Of a stretch of DNA of 64,000 bases, positions 51,838-60,379 are shown one piece after another. The position numbers and the translations under genes were made by a program. The notes under the pieces were generated by a model that saw only the letters and a program-made list of their open reading frames with translations, had not been told where the DNA came from and did no database searches. Location of the stretch: assembly GCA_050485485.1 (NCBI GenBank), contig JBJHBM010000009.1:4716-68715 (forward strand), in the 5' to 3' direction. Source of the stretch: WHSO01 sp050485485. GTDB lineage: Bacteria > Pseudomonadota > Alphaproteobacteria > SMXQ01. The stretch's first letter is position 1. Every line of letters begins with the position of its first letter.

Positions 51838-52659
51838 ATGCCGTCTCAGATCAACCACATGGCTCTCATCAGCCACCAGTACCCGACGCTCGAGCGCTTC
51901 TACCGTTCGATGTTCAAGCTCAGGGTATCGAGCCGCGGCGACAACGACGCCGAAGCCTCGGCGGTGGTGGGTGACGGCTATGTCGGCCTCAACCTGCTGC
52001 CGCGGCGCGACGGCTACGTCGGCGGCTTCGACCACTTCGGGATCGTCGTCGATTCGCTCGACGAGGTGCGCGACCGCATGAAGAAGCATCCCGGCAGCGC
52101 CGCCGTGAAGCGGCCGAGCACCCGACCGTTCGCCGACTATTCGGCCAACGATCCGGACGGCAACGTGATTGACCTGGCCGAGCGGCGCGGCGGCAACCTG
52201 AAGGACGTCTACGCCGAGCAGCGCGACGATTCCTGGAAGAAGGCCGGCACCTGCCAGTTGGTGCGCTTCGCCATCCGCACCAAGAATCCCGAGGCCTGCG
52301 CCGAGTTCTATCAGGACGTGTTCGGCCTCCAGCTCCGCAACATCCCGCGCGGCAAGACCGGCTATCACCTGACCGACGGCCGGGTGACCCTGTCGCTGCT
52401 ACCGTGGGACATCGGCGTGTTCGAGGGCATGTCGATCAAGCGGCCGGGACCGGACCACATCGGGGTGCGCGTGCCCGATCTCGCCGCCTTCAAAAAGGAG
52501 GTCAAGCGCGTCGCGGAGAAGAATTCCTACCTCGCGCCGCGTCCGCTGGGGGGCAGCGTGGAATCCGAGGTGCGCAAGAAGCTGTTCGCGAAGAGTGCCC
52601 TCGGCAAGTTCCAGATGGCCGATCCCGACGGCAACTGGATCGACGTCAGCGACGAGTAG
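51838..52659 (+). CDS. Double VOC-domain protein, paralogue of the 49800 gene
   Basis: A 273-residue protein. It shares with its paralogue INHMALISHQYPTLERFYRS, RPSTRPFADYSANDPDGNVI, GGNLKDVY and NPEACAEFYQDVFGLQL, and ends with MADPDGNWIDVS. I start it at ATG 51838 after aggagg. Both VOC modules are complete. The copies have diverged at the substrate side, so they may handle different compounds or successive steps. A strong hairpin follows. Confidence 0.8.
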   Translation: MPSQINHMALISHQYPTLERFYRSMFKLRVSSRGDNDAEASAVVGDGYVGLNLLPRRDGYVGGFDHFGIVVDSLDEVRDRMKKHPGSAAVKRPSTRPFADYSANDPDGNVIDLAERRGGNLKDVYAEQRDDSWKKAGTCQLVRFAIRTKNPEACAEFYQDVFGLQLRNIPRGKTGYHLTDGRVTLSLLPWDIGVFEGMSIKRPGPDHIGVRVPDLAAFKKEVKRVAEKNSYLAPRPLGGSVESEVRKKLFAKSALGKFQMADPDGNWIDVSDE

Positions 52660-52676
52660 CCAGCCTTTCGGGCGCG

Positions 52677-52697
52677 GGGCGCGGCCTGGCCGCGCCC
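52677..52697 (+). terminator. Rho-independent terminator after the second VOC gene
   Basis: GGGCGCGG-CCTGG-CCGCGCCC is an 8-bp stem with a 5-base loop followed by TTTCCTT, 17 bases after the VOC stop. It fits an intrinsic terminator for the run of genes beginning with the binding proteins. Confidence 0.6.
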
Positions 52698-52731
52698 TTT
52701 CCTTGTCCGCCACAGAGCCGGAGGAACAGCC

Positions 52732-53685
52732 GTGCGCCTTGCAATCCTCGACGACTTCCAGAACGTGGTCCGTTCCGTCTCCGACTGGTCGGTGCTGGAG
52801 GACCGGGTGGAGATCACCGTCTTCAACGACCACCTCTACGACCTCGATGCGGTGGCCGCGCGGCTGCAGCCGTTCGAGATCGTGGTCTGCATCCGCGAGC
52901 GCACGCAGTTCCCGCGCGCGCTCCTGGAACGTCTGCCCAACCTCAAGTTGCTGGTGACGGGCGGCATGCGCAACCTCGGCATCGACATCGCGGCGGCGAA
53001 CGAGCGCGGCGTCGTCGTGTGCGGCACCGAATCGATCGGCCATACGACCGCCGAGCTGACCTGGGGCCTGATCCTCGCCACCGTGCGCAACATCCCGCGC
53101 GAGGTGGAGAGCGTGCGCAAGGGCGGCTGGCAGGCGGGCCTCGGTGTGACGCTGCGCGGCAAGACGCTCGGCGTCATCGGCCTCGGCCGCCAGGGCGCGC
53201 CGGTGGCGGGCTACGGCAAGGCGTTCGGCATGAACGTGCTGGCCTGGAGCCAGAACCTGACCGAGGCGACATGCCGCGAGCACGGCGCGGAGCTCGCCAA
53301 GGGACTCCACGACCTGCTTGCGCGCTCGGACGTGGTGACGATCCACGTCGTCCTGTCGGACCGCACCCGCGGCCTGATCGGCGCCAGGGAGCTCGCCGCC
53401 ATGAAGACGGGGGCCTTCCTTATCAATACCTCGCGCGGCCCCATCGTGGACGAGGCGGCGCTGCTGGCCGCGGTCGATTCCGGGACCATCGCCGGCGCCG
53501 GCCTCGACGTGTTCGACGTCGAGCCGCTGCCGCCCGATCATCCATTCCGCACCAACGACAGAATTGTTGCGACGCCGCACCTCGGCTACACCGCGCTCGA
53601 GGGCTACCAGAACTTCTTCGGCCAGGGCATCGAGGACATCGACGCCTGGCTCAAGGGCAAGCCGATCCGCGTGATGACGCCGTAG
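52732..53685 (+). CDS. D-2-hydroxyacid dehydrogenase
   Basis: A 317-residue enzyme from GTG 52732: GVIGLGRQGAPVAGYG dinucleotide motif, INTSRGPIVDEAAL (Arg), GLDVFDVEPLPPDHP (Glu) and ATPHLGYT (His). Length is that of glycerate/glyoxylate reductases. The ribosome site is ggagga. It lies behind the hairpin that ends the VOC gene, so it may have its own promoter. It could oxidise a 2-hydroxyacid brought in by the binding-protein systems; that is inference. Confidence 0.86.
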   Translation: MRLAILDDFQNVVRSVSDWSVLEDRVEITVFNDHLYDLDAVAARLQPFEIVVCIRERTQFPRALLERLPNLKLLVTGGMRNLGIDIAAANERGVVVCGTESIGHTTAELTWGLILATVRNIPREVESVRKGGWQAGLGVTLRGKTLGVIGLGRQGAPVAGYGKAFGMNVLAWSQNLTEATCREHGAELAKGLHDLLARSDVVTIHVVLSDRTRGLIGARELAAMKTGAFLINTSRGPIVDEAALLAAVDSGTIAGAGLDVFDVEPLPPDHPFRTNDRIVATPHLGYTALEGYQNFFGQGIEDIDAWLKGKPIRVMTP

Positions 53686-53701
53686 GGCAATGTGCCCCGG
53701 C

Positions 53702-54613
53702 TCAGCCCCCGCCGCCCGCGCGCTGGCGGCGGGCGATGTAGGCGTTGGAGCCGATGATGACGGCGGCGCCCGCCAGCGTCATGAAGCCGAGCGGCTCCGA
53801 GAACAGCATCCAGCCCGCGAGCGCCGCCCACAGCAGCCGCGTGTAGTCGAACGGCGAGACCACGGTGGCGTCGCCGTTGGCGTAGGCGAAGGCGGTGCAG
53901 CTCTGCGCCACCCCCGACATCACGCCCATCAGCAGCAGGATCACGAATTCCTGCCAGTTGGGCGTGACCCAAACCAGCGCGGCCGGTACTGCCATCACCA
54001 GCGTCGCGATCACGCTGTAGTAGGTCTGCACCGTCATGGGATGGTCCTTGCGGTTGGTGCAGAGCTTGATGCAGACGTGGGCGGAGGCGAAGCAGAACGC
54101 CGCGCCGAGCGCCGAGAGGGCGGCGAGCTGGAAGGTCTCGTCGCCGGGCCGGAGGATCAGAAGTACCCCGCCGAATCCGATCACGGTCGCGGCCCAGCGC
54201 CGCCACGCCACCCGCTCGCCGAGGAAGATCACCGCCAGCACGATCAGGAACAGCATCCGCGTGAAGCCGATCACGGTGGCGTCTGCGATCGGCATGTGGA
54301 CCACCGCGTAGACCATCAGGAAGATCGCCGCCGCGCCGAACAGGCCGCGCCCGATGTGGAAGGGCAGATTGTCGGTCCGGAACGCGCCGAGCCCGCGCTG
54401 CATCAGGAAAGGCAGCACCGCGACGCTGCCGAAGAACGCGCGGAAGAAGGCGATCTCGGCGCTCGGTATAGTGCCGCCGAGCGCCTTGGTGAGCGACTGG
54501 ACGATCACGAAGGACAGGGCGGACAGCATCATCCAGACGCAGCCGCGCAGGTTGGGCGGCAACGCGCGCCAATGGCGCTCCAGGAAGGCGTCGCGTGCCG
54601 CCTTGAGTGTCAT
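53702..54613 (-). CDS. EamA/DMT family transporter
   Basis: A 303-residue protein with ten hydrophobic segments in two repeats (LRGCVWMMLSALSFVIVQSL at the start, ALGAAFCFASAHVCIKL in the middle). I start it at ATG 54613. This is the drug/metabolite exporter layout. The C-terminus is a short basic tail (RRQRAGGGG). It is convergent with the dehydrogenase gene (16 bases). Confidence 0.82.
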   Translation of the reverse strand: MTLKAARDAFLERHWRALPPNLRGCVWMMLSALSFVIVQSLTKALGGTIPSAEIAFFRAFFGSVAVLPFLMQRGLGAFRTDNLPFHIGRGLFGAAAIFLMVYAVVHMPIADATVIGFTRMLFLIVLAVIFLGERVAWRRWAATVIGFGGVLLILRPGDETFQLAALSALGAAFCFASAHVCIKLCTNRKDHPMTVQTYYSVIATLVMAVPAALVWVTPNWQEFVILLLMGVMSGVAQSCTAFAYANGDATVVSPFDYTRLLWAALAGWMLFSEPLGFMTLAGAAVIIGSNAYIARRQRAGGGG

Positions 54614-54761
54614 GCTCCGGCCCCGTAGGATTGCTGTTATGGCGCGTCGGCAGGCCGGCCTCGGGGACCGGGTGCCGGCCATGCTAGCCTCGCAGCCCCG
54701 CCGCGCCAACACAAAGCGGCCGCCGCGCCATCCGCGCAGGCGCCCCGTCCATGGAGGAAAA

Positions 54762-55187
54762 ATGATCCAAGCGCAGGACGATGAGGCCGACCGCGCCGCC
54801 GTGCTGGCGGTGAACGAGGCGTTCTACCGCGCCTTCGCCGCTGGCGACTACGCGGCGATGGAGAAGCTGTGGTCGGCGCGGGAGGCGACCTGCATCCATC
54901 CCGGCTGGCCGCCGGTCTCGGGCCGCGACAAGGTGATGGAGACCTGGCGCGGCATCCTCGCGCAGCCGCCGCGCCCGCCGATCCGCTCGGTCGAGCCCGA
55001 GGTGCGCCTGCACGACACCGCCGCCCTTGTGATCTGCTGGGAGGCCATCGGCGATCTCTACCTCGTCGCCAGCAACCTGTTCGTGCGCGAGGATGGCGTC
55101 TGGCGCATGGTCCATCACCAGTCGGGCCAGACCGAGCGCCGCCCGCGCGGTGCGCGCTCCGCGCGCCCCGCCGCCACCCTTCACTGA
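54762..55187 (+). CDS. SnoaL/DUF4440-like NTF2-fold protein
   Basis: A 141-residue protein starting MIQAQDDEADRAAVLAVNEA at ATG 54762. It has the NTF2-fold pattern of calcium/calmodulin kinase association-like proteins: FYRAFAAGDYAAMEKLWS, CIHPGWPPVSGRDKVMETWR and WRMVHHQSGQTE. Such cone-shaped domains bind or turn over small molecules. Preceded by ggagg. The last 15 residues are basic and Pro-rich and may be disordered. It runs into the TAXI gene after 67 bases. Confidence 0.78.
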   Translation: MIQAQDDEADRAAVLAVNEAFYRAFAAGDYAAMEKLWSAREATCIHPGWPPVSGRDKVMETWRGILAQPPRPPIRSVEPEVRLHDTAALVICWEAIGDLYLVASNLFVREDGVWRMVHHQSGQTERRPRGARSARPAATLH

Positions 55188-55254
55188 CGCCGGGCCACTG
55201 ATGCCGGCGCCCGGCGCTGACAACGACGATAACGACGACACTCACGGGGGAAAC

Positions 55255-56154
55255 ATGACGCGCATCAGGATCGCTTCTTCGGATCCGCTCAGCACCTTTC
55301 ACGCCCAGGCGGAGCTGCTCGCCCGGGTGCTCGCCGACGCGGGCGCGGTCGAAGACGGCGAGGTCCTGGCCACCACCGGCAGCGTGATGAATGCGGAGAT
55401 GGTGGCGGACGGCCGCGCCGAGATCGGCTTCATGGCGTCCAACTGGGTGCCGCGCGCGCTGGCCGGGACGGATCCCTTCTCGGCGCCGGTCGCGGTCGCG
55501 GTGGTGGCGCCGCTCAACGCGGGGCCGCTGTTCTTCGTCGCGCGCGCCGATTCGCCGCTCGCCTCGGTGCGGGAGCTGGAGGGCAGGCCGATCGCCGTCG
55601 GCCATGCCGATTCCGGCATGGCCCAGCACGCCCGCAATATCGTCGCGAGCCTCGGCTGGGCCGACGGGCCCGCCCATTTCAGCTACGTCTCCACCTTCGA
55701 CGGCGGCGCCGCGCTCGAGGCCGGCACGGTCGCGGCGCAGCTTTCGGCGCCGGTTCCCAATACCCATTTCAGTGCGCTGGCCGCGCGCCTTCCCGTCAAG
55801 GTGCTGCGCTTCGAGGAGGCCGACATCGCCGCCCTGTGCCGGGCCCATCCGTTCTATTCCCCGGCGCTGGTCCCGGCCGAATTCGTGCCGGGGCTGGCGG
55901 CGGACGCCCCCGCGCTCGGCGTGCTCAACGTCGTCGTCGCCGCGGCCGACGCCCCGGACGACCTGATCTACCGGATCGCGCGGGCCTATGCCGCCAACGT
56001 CGTCGCGCTGGAGGCGGGCAACGCGCTCTACCGCGGCCTCGGCCGGCTGCTCGCGCGCGCCCGGACGGAGGGCGCCCCGGCGCTCGCGCCGGGCGGGACG
56101 CCGCTCCATCCGGCGGCGGCGCGCGCCTTCCGCGACGCGGGCCTGCTCGCGTGA
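55255..56154 (+). CDS. TAXI-type binding-protein fold without signal peptide
   Basis: A 299-residue protein from ATG 55255 (gggggaaac before it). The TAXI family layout is seen: IRIASSDPLSTFHAQAELLA, ATTGSVMNAEMVADGRAEIG, then FFVARADSPLASVRELEGRP and GHADSGMAQHARNI. A proper signal peptide is absent; the alternative start at 55201 adds only 18 polar residues. So it would stay in the cytosol. It overlaps the DUF120 gene by 4 bases, which suggests a joint function, perhaps sensing the ligand for the kinase-like partner. Confidence 0.75.
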   Translation: MTRIRIASSDPLSTFHAQAELLARVLADAGAVEDGEVLATTGSVMNAEMVADGRAEIGFMASNWVPRALAGTDPFSAPVAVAVVAPLNAGPLFFVARADSPLASVRELEGRPIAVGHADSGMAQHARNIVASLGWADGPAHFSYVSTFDGGAALEAGTVAAQLSAPVPNTHFSALAARLPVKVLRFEEADIAALCRAHPFYSPALVPAEFVPGLAADAPALGVLNVVVAAADAPDDLIYRIARAYAANVVALEAGNALYRGLGRLLARARTEGAPALAPGGTPLHPAAARAFRDAGLLA

Positions 56155-56552
56155 GCGTGCCGCCCTTCACCGGCCGCGTGGCGACCGGCAAGGGGGAGGC
56201 GGTGGGCTTCACGACGGCCCCCTGGGCGCGCGAAGGGTTCCTGCGCCTGGTCGGGATCGATCCTTATCCCGGCACCCTCAACCTCGCCGTGGCGGACGCG
56301 CCCGCGCGCGCGGCTTGGGCGGCGCTCCGGGCGCTGCCGGGCATCCGGATGCCGGCGCCCGATCCCGCCTGGTGCGACGCGCGGCTCTATCCGGTGCTGG
56401 TGGGCGGCAGCGTGGCGGGCGCCGTCGTCCTGCCCGAGGTGGCGTCCTATCCCGACGATCAGGTGGAGATCGTGGCCGCGGTGCGACTGCGCGACGCGCT
56501 CGGCGTCTCCGACGGCGACGCGGTGCGCGTAGAGCTACGCCCGGCCCTGTGA
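56151..56552 (+). CDS. DUF120 domain protein (CTP-dependent riboflavin kinase-like)
   Basis: A 133-residue protein from GTG 56151. It has the archaeal RibK/DUF120 signature in order: FTGRVATGKGEAVGF near residue 6, GIDPYPGTLNLAV near 40, VLPEVASYPDDQVEIVAAV near 97 and RLRDALGVSDGDAVRVEL near 115. In archaea this fold phosphorylates riboflavin with CTP. Bacteria normally use RibF instead, so its role here is open. It is translationally coupled to the TAXI-like gene. Confidence 0.8.
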   Translation: MSVPPFTGRVATGKGEAVGFTTAPWAREGFLRLVGIDPYPGTLNLAVADAPARAAWAALRALPGIRMPAPDPAWCDARLYPVLVGGSVAGAVVLPEVASYPDDQVEIVAAVRLRDALGVSDGDAVRVELRPAL

Positions 56553-56633
56553 TAGTCTCACGCGCCGGCCGCGACCTCGGCCGCGAAAAGCAAGCGACCC
56601 TCCGGGGAGGAGGGCGAAGAAGGGGAAGCTCGA

Positions 56634-57215
56634 ATGATCGATCTCTATATGGCGACCACCACCAACAGCCGCCGGGCCTCGGTCGGCCTCTCGGAAGCAG
56701 GGCTCGCCTACAAGGCGCATCCCATCAACCTGCGCGAGAAGCAGCAGCACACGCCCGAGCATCTGGCGCGCAACCCCTACGGCAAGGTGCCGGTGATCGT
56801 CGATTCCGACGGCCCCGGCGGCAAGCCGGCGACGGTGTTCGAATCGGGGGCGATCCTGCTGTACGCGGCGGAGAAGTCGGGCAAGCTCTACGGCAAGGAC
56901 GCCGCCGACCGGGTCGAGGTCCAGAAGTGGTTCATGCTGCACATGAACGGCTCGGTCCCGTTCCTGGGCGCGCTCAAGAACCATCCCACCCTGCGCGCCG
57001 ACTGCGACCGCGTGGTGAAGGTGATCGACGACCATCTCTCGAAGAACCGGTTCTTCGCGGAGACGTTCTCGATCGCCGACATCTGCTTCTATCCGCGCGT
57101 CGCCGGCTTCGACGAAGACGTGTTCCCGATGAGCGGCTATAGGAACATCGCGCGCTGGATCGATGAGGTCGGCGCGCGTCCCGGCGTCAAGGAAGGCATG
57201 TCCCAGCCGAAATAG
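56634..57215 (+). CDS. Glutathione S-transferase
   Basis: A 193-residue GST. The thioredoxin-like N-terminal domain has MIDLYMATTTNSRRASVGLSE, NPYGKVPVIVD and the glutathione-binding VFESGAILLY. The C-terminal helical domain has FFAETFSIADICFYPRV with the conserved Asp. Active-site Thr/Asn replace the usual Tyr/Ser, as in some disulfide-reductase-type members. Preceded by ggggagg some bases upstream. It is convergent with a cupin gene across two hairpins. Confidence 0.87.
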   Translation: MIDLYMATTTNSRRASVGLSEAGLAYKAHPINLREKQQHTPEHLARNPYGKVPVIVDSDGPGGKPATVFESGAILLYAAEKSGKLYGKDAADRVEVQKWFMLHMNGSVPFLGALKNHPTLRADCDRVVKVIDDHLSKNRFFAETFSIADICFYPRVAGFDEDVFPMSGYRNIARWIDEVGARPGVKEGMSQPK

Positions 57216-57232
57216 ACGCATCCGCGACATGG

Positions 57233-57302
57233 ATGCCCCGCATGAAGCGGGGCATGACGGCAATCAATACGGGATCGTCATGCCCCGGCTCGTCCGGGGC
57301 AT
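57233..57302. repeat. Two GC-rich hairpins between convergent genes
   Basis: ATGCCCCGC-ATGAA-GCGGGGCAT (57233-57255) and ATGCCCCGG-CTCGT-CCGGGGCAT (57280-57302) are two near-identical 9-bp stem hairpins. They separate the GST gene from the cupin gene on the other strand. They look like copies of a common alphaproteobacterial intergenic repeat and may end both transcripts; a tttt tract (57305-57309) follows on the + strand. Confidence 0.65.
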
Positions 57303-57309
57303 CCGTTTT

Positions 57310-57912
57310 CTAAAGGTTGCTCGGCGGGGAGAAATCCTCGTGTCCCTTGGCGAGCGTTTCGGAGGGGTAGGCGACGGTCTTCTGGAACAGCATGTGCATG
57401 AACAGGAACAGCGGCTTCGCCTTCATCACGAGGCACGCCATCTGCTCGCTGACCGAACGGTTGAAATGCTGGTGGACGCAGGCGGTCTCGACGATGGAGG
57501 CGTCGCCCGCCTCGTATTCCATCCGCACGCCGTCGTGGATGTCGTAGCCCTTGCCGGTGAGGATGTAGAACACGGCGGAGTTCATGTGGCCGTGCTTCTG
57601 GCCGTAGGCGCCGGGCGCGAAGCTGTCCACGTGGCACTCGATGGACTGGGCCAGCGACACGTTCTGCGGGCTGATGGCGATCTTGTGGAAGTAGGCGGGC
57701 CCGCCCTTCCAGCCGATGGCGGGCGCCGGCACCACGCGCGGCTGGGCGTAGAGGCTCTTGTAGACCTCGCCGTAGGTGCCCTCGAGCGCGCGCACGAAGG
57801 TACGCTTCTTCTGCCAGCGCTCCCACACCGGCGCGTTGTGGCCGGCTTTGGGGGCGTCGTTCCCGGCGCCTTCGGGCCCGGCGGTGCCTTCGGTGTTCAC
57901 GTCTTCGGGCAT
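57310..57912 (-). CDS. Cupin domain protein
   Basis: A 200-residue protein. The first 75 residues (WERWQKKRTFVRALEGTYGE) are shared with the cupin at 61658 and are not part of the barrel. The cupin motif 1 is GQKHGHMNSAVFYILTGKG with two His; motif 2 carries HQHFNRS. It is probably a metal-binding cupin of the aromatic-dioxygenase kind. It starts at ATG 57912 after a ggaggcccc site. The two paralogues frame the binding-protein genes SBP 4 and SBP 5. Confidence 0.8.
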   Translation of the reverse strand: MPEDVNTEGTAGPEGAGNDAPKAGHNAPVWERWQKKRTFVRALEGTYGEVYKSLYAQPRVVPAPAIGWKGGPAYFHKIAISPQNVSLAQSIECHVDSFAPGAYGQKHGHMNSAVFYILTGKGYDIHDGVRMEYEAGDASIVETACVHQHFNRSVSEQMACLVMKAKPLFLFMHMLFQKTVAYPSETLAKGHEDFSPPSNL

Positions 57913-57973
57913 GGGGGCCTCCTCGGTTCGTTGCCGCTAAAATAGCGCGCCGAAGGGGGCCAGGGCAACCGGA

Positions 57974-58018
57974 GGCGCGCCCCACCGGGTGGCGCCGGCG
58001 CGCCCGGTGGGGCGCGCC
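57974..58018 (-). terminator. Long perfect hairpin (16-bp arms) after the SBP 4 gene
   Basis: GGCGCGCCCCACCGGG (57974-57989) is followed after 13 bases by its exact reverse complement (58003-58018). It lies 21 bases beyond the SBP 4 stop, read on the minus strand. There is no T run, so termination by this stem alone is unsure, but a stem this strong will stall polymerase or block RNA decay. Confidence 0.5.
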
Positions 58019-58039
58019 GGAAGCCTGTCCGGCTGGCTG

Positions 58040-59071
58040 TTATTGACGGAACTTCATCGCTTCGGTGGCCTTGGCGACGACCTCCGGCGGTGTCTTGAGG
58101 GCCTGCGCGATCATTTCCTCCATGCGCTCGCCGCGCAGCAGGGCCACGTCCAGCCGCTGATTCTCGAGCGCCTTGATGAAGCGCGCGTCCTCGGCCACGG
58201 CATAGAAGGCCTTGCGCATGATGGCGACGCGTTCGGCGGGGACGCCCGGTCCCATGACGAAGGGACGGCCCATCTGCTGGGGTGCGATGATGAGCGAGAA
58301 GATATCCTTCTGCTCCTGGGTTTCGGCGAGGTCGAGGACCATCGGGACGCCTTTGAGCTCTTCGATGGGATCGAGGCTGAGCTGGACCAGGAAGTTGAGT
58401 CGCTTCTCCTCGAGCCAATGCGGCGTCTGCGCCCTGATGGAGGACCAGGAGACGCAGCGCCCATGAACCTCCCCGCGCTCCATCGCGATCGGGATATCGG
58501 CGCCGACATAGCCCGCGACGATCCTGAACTTCGTGCCGAGCACGTTGTTGAGGACGGCGGGCAGGATCTGGGAGCTGTTCGCGCCGGAAGCGCCGGCGGT
58601 GCCGACAATCAGCTCGTTCCGGAGCAGGTCGTCGAATGTCTTGACCGGAGAGGTGTGCCAGGAAATGCAGACGTTGTTCTCGCCGCTCATGCTGCCCAGC
58701 CATTGCAGCTTGGTCGGATCGTACTGGATTCCGGTGGTGCCGTAGAGGGGCAGGAACGGAATCGACATCTGAACGGCGCCGATCACGGTGCCGTCCTGCG
58801 GCGCCACGTTGGAGACGTAGTTGGTGGCGAGGACGCTTCCTGCGCCCTGCATGTTCTGCGGAACGAAGGTCGGCTTGCCGGGGATATGGTCCCCCATGTA
58901 GCGGGACAGCGCGCGGGCATAGAGGTCGTAGCCGCCCCCGCTGCCGCCGCCGATGATCATGCGGATCTGCTTGCCCTGATAGAACTCGTTGGCGACTGCG
59001 GGGCTTCCCGCGGTGGCCGCGACGACGGCGCACGCGCCCGCCAGCGCGATGGATTTGACGGCATGATTCAT
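58040..59071 (-). CDS. TctC-type binding protein (SBP 4)
   Basis: A 343-residue protein with a signal peptide (residues 1-27, ending AVAN). Core motifs: FYQGKQIRMIIGGGSGGGYD, HIPGKPTFVPQNMQGAGS, NYVSNVAPQDGTVIG and LGTKFRIVAGYVGADIPI. Distinct from SBP 1-3 by sequence but of the same COG3181 kind. No permease gene is near. On the minus strand, upstream lies SBP 5, 255 bases away and separated by a terminator. Confidence 0.85.
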   Translation of the reverse strand: MNHAVKSIALAGACAVVAATAGSPAVANEFYQGKQIRMIIGGGSGGGYDLYARALSRYMGDHIPGKPTFVPQNMQGAGSVLATNYVSNVAPQDGTVIGAVQMSIPFLPLYGTTGIQYDPTKLQWLGSMSGENNVCISWHTSPVKTFDDLLRNELIVGTAGASGANSSQILPAVLNNVLGTKFRIVAGYVGADIPIAMERGEVHGRCVSWSSIRAQTPHWLEEKRLNFLVQLSLDPIEELKGVPMVLDLAETQEQKDIFSLIIAPQQMGRPFVMGPGVPAERVAIMRKAFYAVAEDARFIKALENQRLDVALLRGERMEEMIAQALKTPPEVVAKATEAMKFRQ

Positions 59072-59281
59072 GAATTCATTTCTCCCTGTGCAAGTTGGTG
59101 GCGATTGTTTTGGGGGACCGCCGTGCCCGGCCGGGCACAGCGTCGAAGCCTATACTCCCTACCTCCATCCGCGCTGTCAACACGAGGCGAACGGACGATG
59201 GCTTCGCGAAAATTGCACGATGATGCCGCGGGTGGACGTATGATCCTTACGCGGTGCGGGCGTCCCGATAGGGACGGAAAG

Positions 59282-59305
59282 GGGCCCCGGCGCAAGCCGG
59301 GGCCC
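59282..59305 (-). terminator. Rho-independent terminator after SBP 5
   Basis: On the minus strand GGGCCCCGGC-TTGC-GCCGGGGCCC is a 10-bp stem with a tetraloop, followed by CTTTCC. It begins 21 bases after the SBP 5 stop. It fits an intrinsic terminator and would separate SBP 5 from SBP 4. Confidence 0.6.
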
Positions 59306-59326
59306 GGCTCCGTTTCCTCCGGTGCC

Positions 59327-60379
59327 CTATTGCTTCTTTCCATAGGTCGCGCGGGCGACGATCTCGGCGGTCTTCTTCACGACCTCCGGCGGCACCGCGT
59401 AGGCTTCCTGGATCAGCTTGGTCATCTCCTCGCCCGTGATGGGGTCGATGTCGAGGTGCGCCTTCTCGCCCTCGGCGAGGAACGCCTTGTCCTTCATGGC
59501 GGCGTCGAAGGCGCGGCGCAGCGCGGTCACCCGGTCCTTCGGCACGCCGGGCGGGGCGACGAAGGGGCGTCCCATCTCCTGGGGGATGGTCCAGAGGTCG
59601 AGAATCTGGCGCTGCTCCTCGGTCTTGGCGAAGTCGTAGATGATCGGGGCGTCGCCGAGCTGCGGGATTTTGTTGCGCGTGATCTGCACCAGCACGTTGA
59701 CCCTCTTGTTCAGGATCCAGTCGGGGTTGGAGGCCATCAGCGTGGTATAGGCGAGGCCGCACAGGGCCTCGGCCTCGCCGCGCTCGACCGCGAGGCGCAT
59801 CTCGGTGGTGGAATAGCCGATGATCGGCCGGAACTTGGTGCCGACGAGGTTGTTGAGCAGGTTGGGCACCATGACCACGTTGCTGGTGGCGCCGGTGGCC
59901 GAGGAGATCACCTCGCGCTCCTTCGCCTGTTCGAGCGTCTTGATCGGGCTCGTGCCCCAGGTGACGCAAATGTTGTCGAGCTTGCCCATGCTGCCGATCC
60001 AGTTGAGCTCCCGAGGGTCGTAGCGGATCTGATTCTTGTCGAAGACCGGCTGGATCGTCAGCGAGTTGTAGGTGGCGAGGATCACCGAGCCGTCGCGGTC
60101 CGCCTGGTTGGCGAGGAAGTTGGTGGCGGTGATGCCGCTCGCGCCCGGCATGTTCTGGGCGACGATGCCGGGCTTGCCCGGAATGTGGTTGGGATAATGG
60201 CGGGCCAGCACGCGGGCATAGGTATCGTATCCGCCCCCGGCGCCGGCCGCGATGATCATGGTCAGGCGCTTCGACTTGTAGAAGTCCTCGACCGACTGGG
60301 CGGCGACGGGCGGGGCGCCGGCGGCAGCCAGCAGCCCCAGGACGCAAGCGCAAGCGACGGGGAATCCGATGTTTTTCAT
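59327..60379 (-). CDS. TctC-type binding protein (SBP 5)
   Basis: A 350-residue protein with a signal peptide (residues 1-27, ending VAAQ). Core motifs: FYKSKRLTMIIAAGAGGGYD, HIPGKPGIVAQNMPGASG, NFLANQADRDGSVI and LVGTKFRPIIGYSTTEMRL. It has the same length and plan as SBP 4. It is transcribed away from the DUF5996 gene (272 bases between starts). Confidence 0.85.
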   Translation of the reverse strand: MKNIGFPVACACVLGLLAAAGAPPVAAQSVEDFYKSKRLTMIIAAGAGGGYDTYARVLARHYPNHIPGKPGIVAQNMPGASGITATNFLANQADRDGSVILATYNSLTIQPVFDKNQIRYDPRELNWIGSMGKLDNICVTWGTSPIKTLEQAKEREVISSATGATSNVVMVPNLLNNLVGTKFRPIIGYSTTEMRLAVERGEAEALCGLAYTTLMASNPDWILNKRVNVLVQITRNKIPQLGDAPIIYDFAKTEEQRQILDLWTIPQEMGRPFVAPPGVPKDRVTALRRAFDAAMKDKAFLAEGEKAHLDIDPITGEEMTKLIQEAYAVPPEVVKKTAEIVARATYGKKQ

